In this document: piece after piece, positions 34,079 through 46,528 of the stretch | How positions within the stretch are numbered: position 1 is the stretch's first letter | Layout of the letters: every line of letters starts with the position of its first letter | Assembly (NCBI RefSeq): GCF_021654575.1 | Contig: NZ_AP024488.1 | Coordinates: forward strand, 2,542,001 to 2,606,000 | Length of the DNA: 64,000 bases | Direction of reading: 5' to 3' | From: Desulfoluna limicola | GTDB lineage: Bacteria; Desulfobacterota; Desulfobacteria; Desulfobacterales; Desulfolunaceae | Notes under the pieces: generated by a model | Told to the model about the DNA's origin: nothing | The model's input: the letters and a program-made list of their open reading frames with translations, nothing else | Database searches by the model: none | Position numbers and translations under genes: made by a program

Positions 34079-35773
34079 GTGCAACAAACCAAAGCGATGC
34101 ATAAGAGAGCAGATGCCCACTTAAGACCCCAGAGGCCTCGGTGGACCGTCGCCGTGGTCCGTCTCCTGCTCCTGATGCTCGTTCTCACCCTCCCTTTGAC
34201 GGCCGCCCCTGCCCTCGCCAAAGAGACCCCGAAACAGGCCTACCTTGCTGCCGAGTCCTACCACCGAAAGCTCCTCAAGAACAGCTCCTGGAGAAACAGG
34301 CGGGACAAATGGGAAACCTGCGCCGAAAAATACCTGGACGTCTGGCGTAAAGACAAAAAGGGACCCTGGGCCCCTGCGGGCCTCTACCAGGCCGGAAAAC
34401 TCTACATCGACCTGGAAAAGTACTCCGGCAAACCAGCCGACCTGGAGCGTGCCCGAGACCTTCTCACCCAGACCCGTGATTTTAGCTCCAGCCGATACAG
34501 CCAGGAGGCGACAAAGCTCCTGAGGCGCCTTCCAAAAGCCACGGCGCCCCCTGTCAAACCCGCAGTCACCAAGACTCCGGAAGTCCAAAAAAGCCCAAAG
34601 GCCGTCACGCCCCCCCCCCGCGAGGCAGGCACCACGACACCAGGGGGCTCCATCACCCACATCCGCTATGGGTCCCTGCCCTCACGCACCCGCATTGTCC
34701 TGGACACAACAGGGGACCTTCGCTTCACCCACGGCATGCTGCGTCACGATCCGAAAAACCAAAAGCCCAAACGCATCTGGATAGACATCAAAGGCAACGC
34801 TGAGAAAACCCTCAAATCAAACATCTCCCTGCCCGATGACTCCAGGGTCAAGCAGGTCCGCTCAGGGCTATACAAACCCGGCACAACCCGGGTGGTGGTG
34901 GATGCCGTCAACTTCAGCCATTACAAAGTCTTCTCCCTGAAAAGCCCCAATCGTATTGTCGTGGACATCTGGAGCGGCTCCGTCCCCGCCAGCACCCCGA
35001 AAGTGAACGTTCCAAAAGCCGATGTCAACGAACTGCTCGCCCCCGACGACCTGGCCAGACAACTGGCCCTCGGGGTTCGCCGCATCGTCATCGACGCGGG
35101 GCACGGCGGAAAAGACCACGGCGCCCCCGGATATTACAAAGGTGTCTCCGAAAAAGACATCGTGCTCACCATCGCCAAACGGCTCGCGGTAAAACTCCGC
35201 CAGGAGCTGAAGTGCGAAGTGATCCTGACACGCAGCACCGACCGTTTCCTCAGCCTGGACGAACGAACCACCCTGGCCAACAAAAAGCGGGCGGACCTCT
35301 TCATCTCCATTCATGCCAACGCCTCTCGAAACAGAAATGCCTACGGTGTGGAGACCTACTTTCTCAACCTTGCCAAAGACCGGGACTCCATCAATGTGGC
35401 CGCACGGGAAAACGCCACCAGTGAAAAAAACATCAGCGACCTGCACACCATCTTGAACAGCCTTATGAAAAACGCCAAGATCAACGAATCAAGCCGCCTG
35501 GCCCAATACGTTCAGAACTCATTGGTTTCCGACCTGAAGGGCAGCTACGGTGACATCCGAGACAAGGGAGTGAAGCAGGCCCCCTTCTACGTCCTCCTGG
35601 GTGCCCGCATGCCAGCCATCCTGGTTGAAACGGGCTTTATCAGCAACAAGCGTGAGTGCAAGCGTCTCTCCTCGGCAGCGTATCAGGAGAAGATCTGCGA
35701 CGGCATTGTCAAAGGCGTCAAACGCTACATCGACTCCACACACCCCTCCCCCCTCGCCGGACATGGGGCTTGA
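34079..35773 (+). CDS. N-acetylmuramoyl-L-alanine amidase with AMIN domain (AmiC-like)
   Basis: A 564-residue periplasmic amidase that cuts the stem peptide from peptidoglycan, usually during cell separation. The start is taken as GTG 34079, five bases after AGGAG. A signal segment (VRLLLLMLVLTLPLTAAPALA) is followed by a TPR-like helical region, a Pro/Thr linker, an AMIN domain (ITHIRYGSLPSRTRIVLDTT to RIVVDIWSG) and an Amidase_3 domain with zinc ligands in IDAGHGGKDHGA, EKDIVL and FISIHANA, and the catalytic VETGFISN. Confidence 0.88.
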   Translation: MQQTKAMHKRADAHLRPQRPRWTVAVVRLLLLMLVLTLPLTAAPALAKETPKQAYLAAESYHRKLLKNSSWRNRRDKWETCAEKYLDVWRKDKKGPWAPAGLYQAGKLYIDLEKYSGKPADLERARDLLTQTRDFSSSRYSQEATKLLRRLPKATAPPVKPAVTKTPEVQKSPKAVTPPPREAGTTTPGGSITHIRYGSLPSRTRIVLDTTGDLRFTHGMLRHDPKNQKPKRIWIDIKGNAEKTLKSNISLPDDSRVKQVRSGLYKPGTTRVVVDAVNFSHYKVFSLKSPNRIVVDIWSGSVPASTPKVNVPKADVNELLAPDDLARQLALGVRRIVIDAGHGGKDHGAPGYYKGVSEKDIVLTIAKRLAVKLRQELKCEVILTRSTDRFLSLDERTTLANKKRADLFISIHANASRNRNAYGVETYFLNLAKDRDSINVAARENATSEKNISDLHTILNSLMKNAKINESSRLAQYVQNSLVSDLKGSYGDIRDKGVKQAPFYVLLGARMPAILVETGFISNKRECKRLSSAAYQEKICDGIVKGVKRYIDSTHPSPLAGHGA

Positions 35774-35918
35774 ATCCAGGCCCACCCCAAGAAAAACGTC
35801 TTAAAAATGCGTGAAACAGTTGAAATAACCGAAAAGGTAAGATAACGATAGTCCATGAACATAAACATCGTTCTACAGAATCAACAAACCCCATCCCTTT
35901 CCCCAAGGCGAGGGGTCG

Positions 35919-39314
<3,396 letters not shown>

Positions 39315-39486
39315 GGCCCTTGTTACAGGCCCGTGCAGAGTTGAGCCGTTACCTTTTTTCTTTTGTTTCATCCATGATTCGTGTACGGTTTCTCATCACG
39401 AGTTGCCCTTCGCATGCGCTTGAGATCCACCTCTCCGCGCAAGGAGAGAAAGGAACCTGAACCCACGCTGCTCAAGGATCTGTCCT

Positions 39487-40527
39487 ATGATTGAACATGC
39501 CAACAGGAGAATCCTCCTCGTTGACGACACCAAGGCAAACATCGATATTCTCGTTCAGTCCCTGAAGGATGATTACAAACTCGGTGTCGCCCTGGATGGC
39601 AGAAAAGCCATTGAATACACCCAATCCAACAGTTTGGACCTCATCCTCCTTGACATCCTGATGCCGGACATGGACGGATTTGAGGTGTGCAAACGTCTGA
39701 AGGAAAACCCCGCCACCAGCGATATCCCAATCATCTTTATCACTGCCATGGACGATCCCGCCCACAAACGGGAGGGCCTTTCCATCGGTGCCGTCGATTA
39801 CATTACCAAGCCCTTTGATATCTCTGAGGTGAAAGCCCGGGTCAAAACCCACCTCACCCTCAAGGTCACCCAGGAGAGCTTAAGAAATAAAAACCTGATC
39901 CTGGAAGAGAAGGTAAGACAGCGCACCCGTGAACTCAAGGAGACCCAGGTGGAGATCATCAACCGCCTGAGTCTGGCCTCCAAGTTCAGGGATTGCGGCA
40001 CCGGCCAGAACGTGCTTCGCATCAGCCACCTCGCCGAGATGCTCGGAAGAAATGCCGGCCTCTGCCCGGAGGAAGCCGAACGCCTTGCCCTCTCCAGCAC
40101 CCTCCATGACGCAGGAAAGATAGGCATCTCCGATTCCATCCTCATGAAAAAGGGAAAACTCACCAAAGACGAGTGGACCCATATGAAAGAGCACACCAAC
40201 ATTGGCTCCCGCCTCCTGGCCGGCAGCAACTCTCAGCTGATGCAGGACGCCCAGACCATTGCCCTCACCCATCACGAATGGTGGGACGGCACCGGGTACA
40301 ACCGGGGACTCAAAGGGGAGCAGATCCCACTCATCGGTCGGATCGTGGCCATCTGCGACGTGTTCGATGCCCTTATCTCCGAACGGCCCCACAAAGACCC
40401 CTGGCCCGTAGACAAGGCGTTTGAGGAAATTCAGTCTCGAAGCGGGACCCATTTCGACCCGCGCCTGGTGGAGATCTTCATGGAGATGAAACAGGCGGTC
40501 ATTGACCTCATCGGAAAAACCGATTAG
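39487..40527 (+). CDS. Response regulator with HD-GYP cyclic-di-GMP phosphodiesterase domain
   Basis: A 346-residue RpfG-like protein. The receiver (residues ~8-125) carries the acceptor Asp in LILLDILMPDMDGFEVC. A coiled linker leads to an HD-GYP domain with LSSTLHDAGKIGISDSIL, HTNIGSRLL, LTHHEWWDGTGYNRGLKGEQIP and IVAICDVFDAL. The metal ligands are present. The name-giving GYP triad reads GYN. It is expected to hydrolyse c-di-GMP when phosphorylated, probably by the preceding hybrid kinase. Confidence 0.88.
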   Translation: MIEHANRRILLVDDTKANIDILVQSLKDDYKLGVALDGRKAIEYTQSNSLDLILLDILMPDMDGFEVCKRLKENPATSDIPIIFITAMDDPAHKREGLSIGAVDYITKPFDISEVKARVKTHLTLKVTQESLRNKNLILEEKVRQRTRELKETQVEIINRLSLASKFRDCGTGQNVLRISHLAEMLGRNAGLCPEEAERLALSSTLHDAGKIGISDSILMKKGKLTKDEWTHMKEHTNIGSRLLAGSNSQLMQDAQTIALTHHEWWDGTGYNRGLKGEQIPLIGRIVAICDVFDALISERPHKDPWPVDKAFEEIQSRSGTHFDPRLVEIFMEMKQAVIDLIGKTD

Positions 40528-40585
40528 AACAGGTCCGTTCACCGACCAAAGGCCAAGACAACCAGATCAGACCACCACGGATTTC

Positions 40586-41350
40586 ATGGATAAAACACGA
40601 CTCACACGCATTCTGGAAAACCTGCAGCGCGGCGACCTCTCCGTTGATGATGCTGCCGAGAGACTCACCAACTTCGTCAATGAAGACCTCTCTTTTGCCA
40701 ACATCGACCACCATCGCAGCCTGCGAAAAGGGTTCCCCGAAGTGATCTTCGGGGAGGGCAAAACCAGTGAGCAGATCATCGGCATCATTGAAAAGATGAT
40801 GCCCCAGGAGGATGTGATTCTCGCCACCCGAGTGGATCAAGAAAAAGCGCAGCAAATTCTTGCAGCCATCCCCCAATGCAACTACGAAGCGGACGCCCGC
40901 ATGATCATCTGCGCTCCCGAGCCCCCCAAGCCCACCGGACACGGCACCGTCCTCGTCATCTCTGCCGGAACGTCTGACATTCCCGTGGCCCGGGAGGCCC
41001 TTCTCACGGCCTGGTACATGAGAAACAACGTGCAGGCTGTCTTCGATGTGGGCGTCGCCGGCATTCACCGCCTCCTGAGCCACCGCGAGGCCATGGAAAA
41101 AGCAACGGTGATCATCGTCGTTGCCGGCATGGAGGGCGCCCTGCCCAGTGTGGTGGCCGGTATGGTAAAAGCCCCTGTGATAGCCGTCCCCACCAGTGTC
41201 GGCTACGGGGTCAGCTTCGGGGGCACCACGGCCCTGTGCGGCATGCTCAGCAGCTGCAGCTCCAATGTGGCTGTCGTCAACATCGACAACGGGTTCGGGG
41301 CCGGCTACATGGCCTCGGCCATCAACCACATCCCCCTGCCCGCATCGTAA
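40586..41350 (+). CDS. larB: Nickel-pincer cofactor biosynthesis carboxylase LarB
   Basis: A 254-residue PurE-like protein. LarB carboxylates nicotinic acid adenine dinucleotide at C5 and splits off AMP, the first step of the nickel-pincer cofactor used by lactate racemase and relatives. Its C-terminal half carries ISAGTSDIPVAREAL, VGVAGIHRLL, VVAGMEGALPSVVAGMV and VPTSVGYGVSFGG. The start at 40586 (MDKTRLTRIL) removes an upstream frame overlapping the HD-GYP gene. No larA, larC or larE is in the window. Confidence 0.92.
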   Translation: MDKTRLTRILENLQRGDLSVDDAAERLTNFVNEDLSFANIDHHRSLRKGFPEVIFGEGKTSEQIIGIIEKMMPQEDVILATRVDQEKAQQILAAIPQCNYEADARMIICAPEPPKPTGHGTVLVISAGTSDIPVAREALLTAWYMRNNVQAVFDVGVAGIHRLLSHREAMEKATVIIVVAGMEGALPSVVAGMVKAPVIAVPTSVGYGVSFGGTTALCGMLSSCSSNVAVVNIDNGFGAGYMASAINHIPLPAS

Positions 41351-41722
41351 ACCCCAAATCCCTGCGCGGATAGTTCATGCATCGCTTTGCTGAAACCGTT
41401 TCAAGCCCATGAAATATCCCGCATGGATCTCTCCCCACCTGCTTTGACCCTTTCCAACAGCTCACCTTTCATTATAAGAGGACGGCTGGGAACTCTGCTC
41501 CCATCGCAAATCATTTTCATAGGGACCCATTTCTCACCCCGAGCCCCTGAATTTTTCAACACCATTCAAAATCCATGTTTACCCTGTACTTTCAAGACAT
41601 TGACACCAACATCATGACCGTTTCTATCAAAAGAAGCATCTATTTCACAAACAGTTGCGGCCACGCGCTTAACATATATAAAAGATTTCCTCGAACTTTT
41701 TTCTACATAAAATATGAACCCC
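41351..41722. other. Gene-free stretch upstream of the ilv leader
   Basis: No coding ORF with support, no terminator for larB that I can see, and no mosaic repeat. It becomes AT-rich toward the ilv promoter. Confidence 0.4.
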
Positions 41723-41751
41723 TTGACAAAAAGGGAGGGAGGGTATATCAA
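41723..41751 (+). promoter_or_regulatory. Promoter of the ilv cluster
   Basis: A perfect TTGACA (41723-41728), 17 nt, then TATCAA (41746-41751). TATATC at 41744 is an alternative -10. It would start RNA near 41758, about 30 nt before the leader peptide ATG. Confidence 0.6.
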
Positions 41752-41788
41752 GTGACGATCAAATAATTCTACCGGGAAAACCAGACTC

Positions 41789-41893
41789 ATGAACGACGCC
41801 AAAGCGATTACCAACCTTATTAATGTGATTCTCATTCTTGTAGTGGGCCTTGTGCCCGTGATTGGGATTCGTCTACATACAGGCGACTGGTAA
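41789..41893 (+). CDS. ilv leader peptide, rich in Ile, Leu and Val
   Basis: A 34-residue ORF from ATG 41789 to TAA 41891-41893. Sixteen of its codons are branched-chain: six Ile, five Leu and five Val, mostly in the run LINVILILVVGLVPVIGI. It lies between a good promoter and a terminator hairpin directly ahead of ilvD. This is the arrangement of the enterobacterial ilv attenuators. Ribosome stalling on these codons would allow the antiterminator to form. It could alternatively be a small membrane protein, but the RNA structures favour a leader. Confidence 0.8.
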   Translation: MNDAKAITNLINVILILVVGLVPVIGIRLHTGDW

Positions 41894-41935
41894 TGGCTTA
41901 ATATAAAAAACACAGAAAAAAAAAGCCGTTATCAG
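41887..41935 (+). promoter_or_regulatory. ilv antiterminator
   Basis: CTGGTAATGGCTT (41887-41899), which spans the leader stop codon, can pair over 13 positions (two G-U) with AAGCCGTTATCAG (41923-41935), the left arm of the terminator. A ribosome at the stop codon would block this pairing. One stalled earlier would allow it. Confidence 0.7.
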
Positions 41936-41958
41936 CCAAAGCTGGTAGCGGCTTTTTT
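41921..41958 (+). terminator. ilv attenuator terminator
   Basis: AAAAGCCGTTATCAGC (41921-41936) pairs with GCTGGTAGCGGCTTTT (41941-41956), with two G-U pairs, followed by T's. It ends 14 nt before the ilvD start. Confidence 0.85.
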
Positions 41959-41972
41959 TATGGAGCAGCGCC

Positions 41973-43640
41973 ATGAAAAGCAACAATGTCAAAAAGGGCG
42001 TGGAGAGAGCCCCTCATCGTTCCCTCTTCAAAGCCATGGGCTACACCGACACCGAGATTGAGCGTCCCATTATCGGCATCGCCAACTCGGCCAACACCAT
42101 CATTCCAGGTCACACCCACCTCAACCGCATCACCGAGGCGGTAAAGGCCGGGATCTACATGGCCGGCGGTATGCCCGTGGAATTCGGTGTGATCGGCGTC
42201 TGCGACGGCATCGCCATGAACCACACAGGCATGAGTTACTCCCTGGGCAGCCGGGAACTCATCGCCGATTCCGTGGAAGTGGTCGCCACAGCCCACGCCC
42301 TGGACGGCCTGGTGCTCATCCCCAACTGCGACAAAGTTGTTCCCGGAATGCTCATGGCCGCAGCGCGACTTGACATCCCCTCCATTTTCATAAGCGGCGG
42401 CCCCATGCTGGCAGGCCGTCACCCCGAGCGCCCCGATGAAAAGGTTGACCTTATCAGCGTCTTTGAATCCGTGGGGGCTGTCCTCTCCGGCAAAATGACC
42501 GAAGAAGAGCTGACAGCCGTCGAAGATGCAGCCTGCCCGACCTGCGGGTCCTGCTCCGGCATGTTTACGGCCAACTCCATGAACTGCCTCACCGAAGCCA
42601 TCGGCATGGGCCTGCCCGGCAACGGCACCATCCCGGCCGTCATGGCTGCCCGGGAGCGACTGGCCAAAATGGCCGGGATGAAGATCCTTGAGCTCGTGGA
42701 GAAAGGGATCACCCCCCGCCAGATCATGTCTCCGGAAGCTTTTTCCAACGCCCTGGCCGTGGACATGGTCCTGGGCTGTTCCACCAATACCGTGCTTCAC
42801 TTGAAAGCCATCGCCAACGAAGCCGGCGTAGAGGTCCCCTTAACGCGCATCAATGAGGTCAGCAAGATCACACCGCATCTGTGCTCCCTCTCCCCCGGCG
42901 GCAAGGACCACATCGAAGACCTGAACCGGGCCGGCGGCATTCAGGCCGTTCTCAAAATTCTGGCCGACCAGAACCGCCTCAACACCGAGTGCATCACCGT
43001 CACCGGTGCCACCGTGGGCGAGAATGTTGAAAAAGTCAAAGTACTCGACCCAGACGTCATCCGACCCTGGGACAACCCCTACCACGAAGAGGGGGGCCTT
43101 GCAGTACTCTTCGGCAATATCGCCCCGGACGGATGCGTCGTGAAGCAATCCGCCGTCCTTCCCGAAATGATGCAGCACAAAGGCCCCGCCCGGGTCTTTG
43201 AATCCGAAGAGGAGGCCTCCAGGGCCATCATGGGGGGGCAGATCAATAAAGGAGATGTGGTGGTTATCCGTAACGAAGGCCCCAAAGGCGGCCCGGGCAT
43301 GCGTGAAATGCTCACCCCAACCTCCGCCATTGCCGGCATGGGCCTTGACGGCTCCGTGGCCCTCATCACCGACGGCCGATTCTCCGGCGGCACCCGCGGC
43401 GCCGCCATCGGCCACGTCTCCCCGGAGGCAGCGTCCGGAGGTCCCATCGGCCTTGTTCGCGAAGGCGATCTCATCAGCATCAACATCGCCACCAAGAGCA
43501 TCGAGCTGCAGATCCCCGAGGTTGCCATTGAAAAGCGAAAAGCCGAATGGCAGGCCCCTGCACCCCGCATCACCAAGGGATACATGGCTCGCTACGCACG
43601 CATGGTCTCCTCGGCAAGCGAAGGGGCTGTCGTAAAATAA
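41973..43640 (+). CDS. ilvD: Dihydroxy-acid dehydratase
   Basis: A 555-residue Fe-S enzyme that dehydrates 2,3-dihydroxy acids to 2-keto acids, the third common step of valine and isoleucine synthesis. Cluster and substrate motifs: [55 protein letters not shown] and [16 protein letters not shown]. It is the first structural gene after the attenuator. Repeat M lies between it and ilvB. Confidence 0.95.
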   Translation: MKSNNVKKGVERAPHRSLFKAMGYTDTEIERPIIGIANSANTIIPGHTHLNRITEAVKAGIYMAGGMPVEFGVIGVCDGIAMNHTGMSYSLGSRELIADSVEVVATAHALDGLVLIPNCDKVVPGMLMAAARLDIPSIFISGGPMLAGRHPERPDEKVDLISVFESVGAVLSGKMTEEELTAVEDAACPTCGSCSGMFTANSMNCLTEAIGMGLPGNGTIPAVMAARERLAKMAGMKILELVEKGITPRQIMSPEAFSNALAVDMVLGCSTNTVLHLKAIANEAGVEVPLTRINEVSKITPHLCSLSPGGKDHIEDLNRAGGIQAVLKILADQNRLNTECITVTGATVGENVEKVKVLDPDVIRPWDNPYHEEGGLAVLFGNIAPDGCVVKQSAVLPEMMQHKGPARVFESEEEASRAIMGGQINKGDVVVIRNEGPKGGPGMREMLTPTSAIAGMGLDGSVALITDGRFSGGTRGAAIGHVSPEAASGGPIGLVREGDLISINIATKSIELQIPEVAIEKRKAEWQAPAPRITKGYMARYARMVSSASEGAVVK

Positions 43641-43668
43641 GGGCAACGGATCAGCGCCTCCAAAAGCT

Positions 43669-43819
43669 GCCTCCGGCGGCAAGGTGTGCCACCTTGAAAG
43701 CAGGTATCGGAATTCATTCAGGGGCGATTTTTAAGGCCTGTTTGTTAACCCCACACTTTCAGATCAGGCAAAAGTTTAGCCCCCGGCAGGGCCGCCGAAG
43801 ACACAAGCTGAGCAGTTAC
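43669..43819 (-). repeat. Mosaic repeat copy M (R2 to L1, with outer motif)
   Basis: GCCTCCGGCGGC, CAAGGTGTGCCACCTTG, a short centre without the long stem, GGCCTGTTTGTTAA, CCCCCGGCAGGGCCGCCGAAGA and the outer GCTGAGCAGTTAC. It begins 28 nt after the ilvD stop, R2 side first. Confidence 0.8.
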
Positions 43820-43835
43820 AAATATGGAAGAAATA

Positions 43836-43919
43836 CCGGCCGCCCCGGCGGCCGGATTCGCAGTTTATACGAGATTTTTGATGATGACAGCGTAATGGGG
43901 GGCACCACGCACCCATTAC
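43836..43919 (+). other. Two hairpins upstream of ilvB
   Basis: CCGGCCGCC/GGCGGCCGG (43836-43855) and GTAATGGG/CCCATTAC (43892-43919). Neither has a T-run. They may be leader structures or remnants of repeat DNA. Confidence 0.4.
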
Positions 43920-43941
43920 CAAACCAGCAAAGGATCAAGGA

Positions 43942-45639
43942 ATGTCTGAAAAGGAACTCACAGGAACGAAAATCCTGATGAAAGTGCTGAGGGAAGAAGG
44001 CGTTGACACCATCTTCGGATACCCGGGGGGGGCAGTCATCGATATCTACGACGAACTTGCCAACAATACAGATATCAGACATCTCCTTGTACGCCATGAG
44101 CAGGGTGCGGTTCACGCTGCCGACGGCTTTGCCAGGGCCAGCGGCAGAACCGGCGTCTGCTTTGCCACCTCCGGCCCCGGTGCCACCAACACGGTCACCG
44201 GCATCGCCACCGCTTACCTGGACTCCATCCCCATGGTCATCATCACCGGCCAGGTTCCCACCCAGCTCATCGGCAACGATGCGTTCCAGGAGGTGGATAT
44301 CGTAGGGATCACCCGTCCCTGCACCAAGCACAACTACCTGGTCAAGGACATCGAAAGCCTGGAGCGGATCCTTCGAGAGGCCTTCTACCTGGCACGAACC
44401 GGTCGCCCCGGCCCCGTCCTCGTGGATATCCCCAAGAACATCCAAACCATGAAAACCAAGGTCAACGGCCCCGAAGACATCAGCATGCGGACCTACAAGC
44501 CCACGTACAAGCCCAACGTGAAGCAGCTTTCAAAGGTGGCCGGCCTCATCAAAAAGGCGAAGCGCCCCTTGATCTTCTCCGGTGGTGGCGTGGTGCTCTC
44601 CGGCGGTTCCGAGGCCTTGACCCAGCTGGCCAAAAGCACCAACATTCCTGTCACCAGTACCCTCATGGGCCTGGGTGCCTTCCCCGGCACCGACGACCTC
44701 TGGCTGGGCATGCCGGGAATGCACGGCACCTTCCGCGCCAACATGGCCATCAGTCAATGCGACCTGATGCTTGCCGTGGGCGTTCGATTTGACGACCGCG
44801 TCACCGGCAGAACCGATGATTTCGCGCACAACGCCACCATCGTCCAGATTGACATCGACCCCACCAGCATCCACAAGAACATTGAGGTGGCGGTTCCCAT
44901 CGTCGGCGATTGCAAGATCGCCCTGGAAAAGCTCAACGAACTCCTCGAAAAAGAGGAAGAGCCGGCGAATGCACCGGATCGATCCGAGTGGGACAAACAG
45001 ATCCAGGCATGGAAAGAGACCACCCCGCTTGCCTACAAGCAGGAAGAGGCCATCAAGCCCCAATACGTTATCGATAAATTTTTCGAGATGACCAAGGGTG
45101 AAGCCATCGTCACCACCGAGGTGGGCCAGAACCAGATGTGGGCCGCGCAATACTACCACTTCAATCGGCCCAACCAGTTCATCACCTCCGGTGGACTCGG
45201 CACCATGGGATTCGGACTTCCCGCGGCCATCGGCGCGCAGATGGCCTGTCCGGATCAGCTGGTTGTGGACGTTGCCGGTGACGGCAGCATCCAGATGAAC
45301 ATTCAGGAGATGGCAACCGCGGTACAGTACAATCTGCCGGTAAAGGTCATCATCCTGAACAACCGCTACCTTGGCATGGTGCGCCAGTGGCAGGATCTCT
45401 TCTACGACAAACGCTACTCCTCAACCACCCTGGACCACAACCCCGACTTCGTCAAACTGGCCGAGGCCTTCGGGGCCAAGGGCCTCCGGGCCACCAAACC
45501 TGAAGAGGTGGAAAAGGTTCTCAAGGAAGGCCTTGAAACCGAGGGTGCCGTCATCATGGAGTTCATCGTAGACCGTGAAGAAAACGTCTACCCCATGGTA
45601 CCTGCAGGCAAAGCCATCACCGACATGCTGCTTGTCTGA
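43942..45639 (+). CDS. ilvB: Acetolactate synthase, catalytic subunit
   Basis: A 565-residue ThDP-dependent enzyme that forms acetolactate and acetohydroxybutyrate, the committed step of branched-chain synthesis. Motifs: FGYPGGAVIDIYDEL, RHEQGAVHAADGFARASG (catalytic Glu), FATSGPGATNTVTGIATAY, and the ThDP-Mg motif VAGDGSIQMNIQEMATAVQYN. Length is standard. It is followed 113 nt later by the regulatory subunit gene. Confidence 0.95.
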   Translation: MSEKELTGTKILMKVLREEGVDTIFGYPGGAVIDIYDELANNTDIRHLLVRHEQGAVHAADGFARASGRTGVCFATSGPGATNTVTGIATAYLDSIPMVIITGQVPTQLIGNDAFQEVDIVGITRPCTKHNYLVKDIESLERILREAFYLARTGRPGPVLVDIPKNIQTMKTKVNGPEDISMRTYKPTYKPNVKQLSKVAGLIKKAKRPLIFSGGGVVLSGGSEALTQLAKSTNIPVTSTLMGLGAFPGTDDLWLGMPGMHGTFRANMAISQCDLMLAVGVRFDDRVTGRTDDFAHNATIVQIDIDPTSIHKNIEVAVPIVGDCKIALEKLNELLEKEEEPANAPDRSEWDKQIQAWKETTPLAYKQEEAIKPQYVIDKFFEMTKGEAIVTTEVGQNQMWAAQYYHFNRPNQFITSGGLGTMGFGLPAAIGAQMACPDQLVVDVAGDGSIQMNIQEMATAVQYNLPVKVIILNNRYLGMVRQWQDLFYDKRYSSTTLDHNPDFVKLAEAFGAKGLRATKPEEVEKVLKEGLETEGAVIMEFIVDREENVYPMVPAGKAITDMLLV

Positions 45640-45752
45640 TCCATGCCCGGCTCAGCATGTCAAAGAGCCGGCATCGTGTATCCATAGAAACCCTTGAGTC
45701 TTTACGGGCGGCCGAGTCGTCTCCGGCCGCCAACATATAAGGAAACAGACCC

Positions 45753-46238
45753 ATGAGCGAAAAGCGACACATCCTCTCCATTCAGGTGGACAACGAGCCT
45801 GGCGTTCTCTCCCGTATTGTCGGACTCTTTTCCGGACGCGGTTACAACATCGAAAGCCTCAACGTGGCGGCAACCAACGAGCCGGATATCTCCCGTATCA
45901 CCATGGTGACCACGGCCGACACCGCCATCATGGAACAGATCAAAAAGCAGCTGCACAAACTCATCAACGTGGTGACCGTGCATGACCTCACCGAGTCGGA
46001 CTACGTCCAGCGAGAACTGGCCCTGATCAAGATCCACACCAAGGCCGACAACCGCAGTGAGTTAATTAACATCGTCGATATTTTCCGCTACAAAATTGTC
46101 GACGTGGGCACGGATCATGTCACCATCCAGGCCACTGCCACGGAAGAGAAGCTCAAAGCCTTTATCGAGCTTGTCACCCCCATGGGCATCAAAGAGATCG
46201 TTCGCACCGGGAGCATCGCTCTCTACCGGGGCAGCTGA
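45753..46238 (+). CDS. ilvN: Acetolactate synthase, regulatory subunit
   Basis: A 161-residue ACT-domain subunit that confers valine feedback inhibition. The N-terminal ACT domain is ILSIQVDNEPGVLSRIVGLFSGRGYNIESL. The second half (ALIKIHTKADNRSELINIVDIFRYKIVDV) is the small-subunit C-terminal domain. This is the ~160-residue IlvH-like form. A GGCGGCCG/CGGCCGCC hairpin precedes the ribosome-binding site. Confidence 0.93.
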   Translation: MSEKRHILSIQVDNEPGVLSRIVGLFSGRGYNIESLNVAATNEPDISRITMVTTADTAIMEQIKKQLHKLINVVTVHDLTESDYVQRELALIKIHTKADNRSELINIVDIFRYKIVDVGTDHVTIQATATEEKLKAFIELVTPMGIKEIVRTGSIALYRGS

Positions 46239-46274
46239 TCTGGGTCGCGAATGCGTCCGTGTTTGAGAGAAGCT

Positions 46275-46478
46275 TGTAACTATTCAGCCTGTGCCTCCGG
46301 GGGCCCTACCGGGGGCTAAACTGTTGCCTGATCTGAAAGGGTGGGTTTAACAAACAGGTCTCAAACATTGTCCTTGAATGAATTCCGCTTTAAATGCGGA
46401 TGTGATTTGCCCCGAGGAACGAGGGGCAAATCACATCCGCAACCTGCTTTCAAGGTGGCACACCTTGCCGCCGGAGGC
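46275..46478 (+). repeat. Mosaic repeat copy N (L1 to R2, full length)
   Basis: Full copy, 204 bp: outer GTAACTATTCAGC, GCCTCCGGGGGCC, a loosened L1, a perfect 18-bp stem (46396-46413 with 46423-46440) around GAGGAACGA, R2 CAAGGTGGCACACCTTG and GCCGCCGGAGGC. It fills most of the ilvN-cimA gap and is reversed relative to most copies. Confidence 0.85.
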
Positions 46479-46528
46479 CAACCTTAACAGCTATTGTTTT
46501 TTAATGAAGACACCCGGAGCAAGATGAT

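Noticed and set aside
41566-41913. 115-codon minus-strand ORF upstream of ilvD
   Set aside because: Overlaps the ilv promoter and leader on the other strand, which are better supported. No family.
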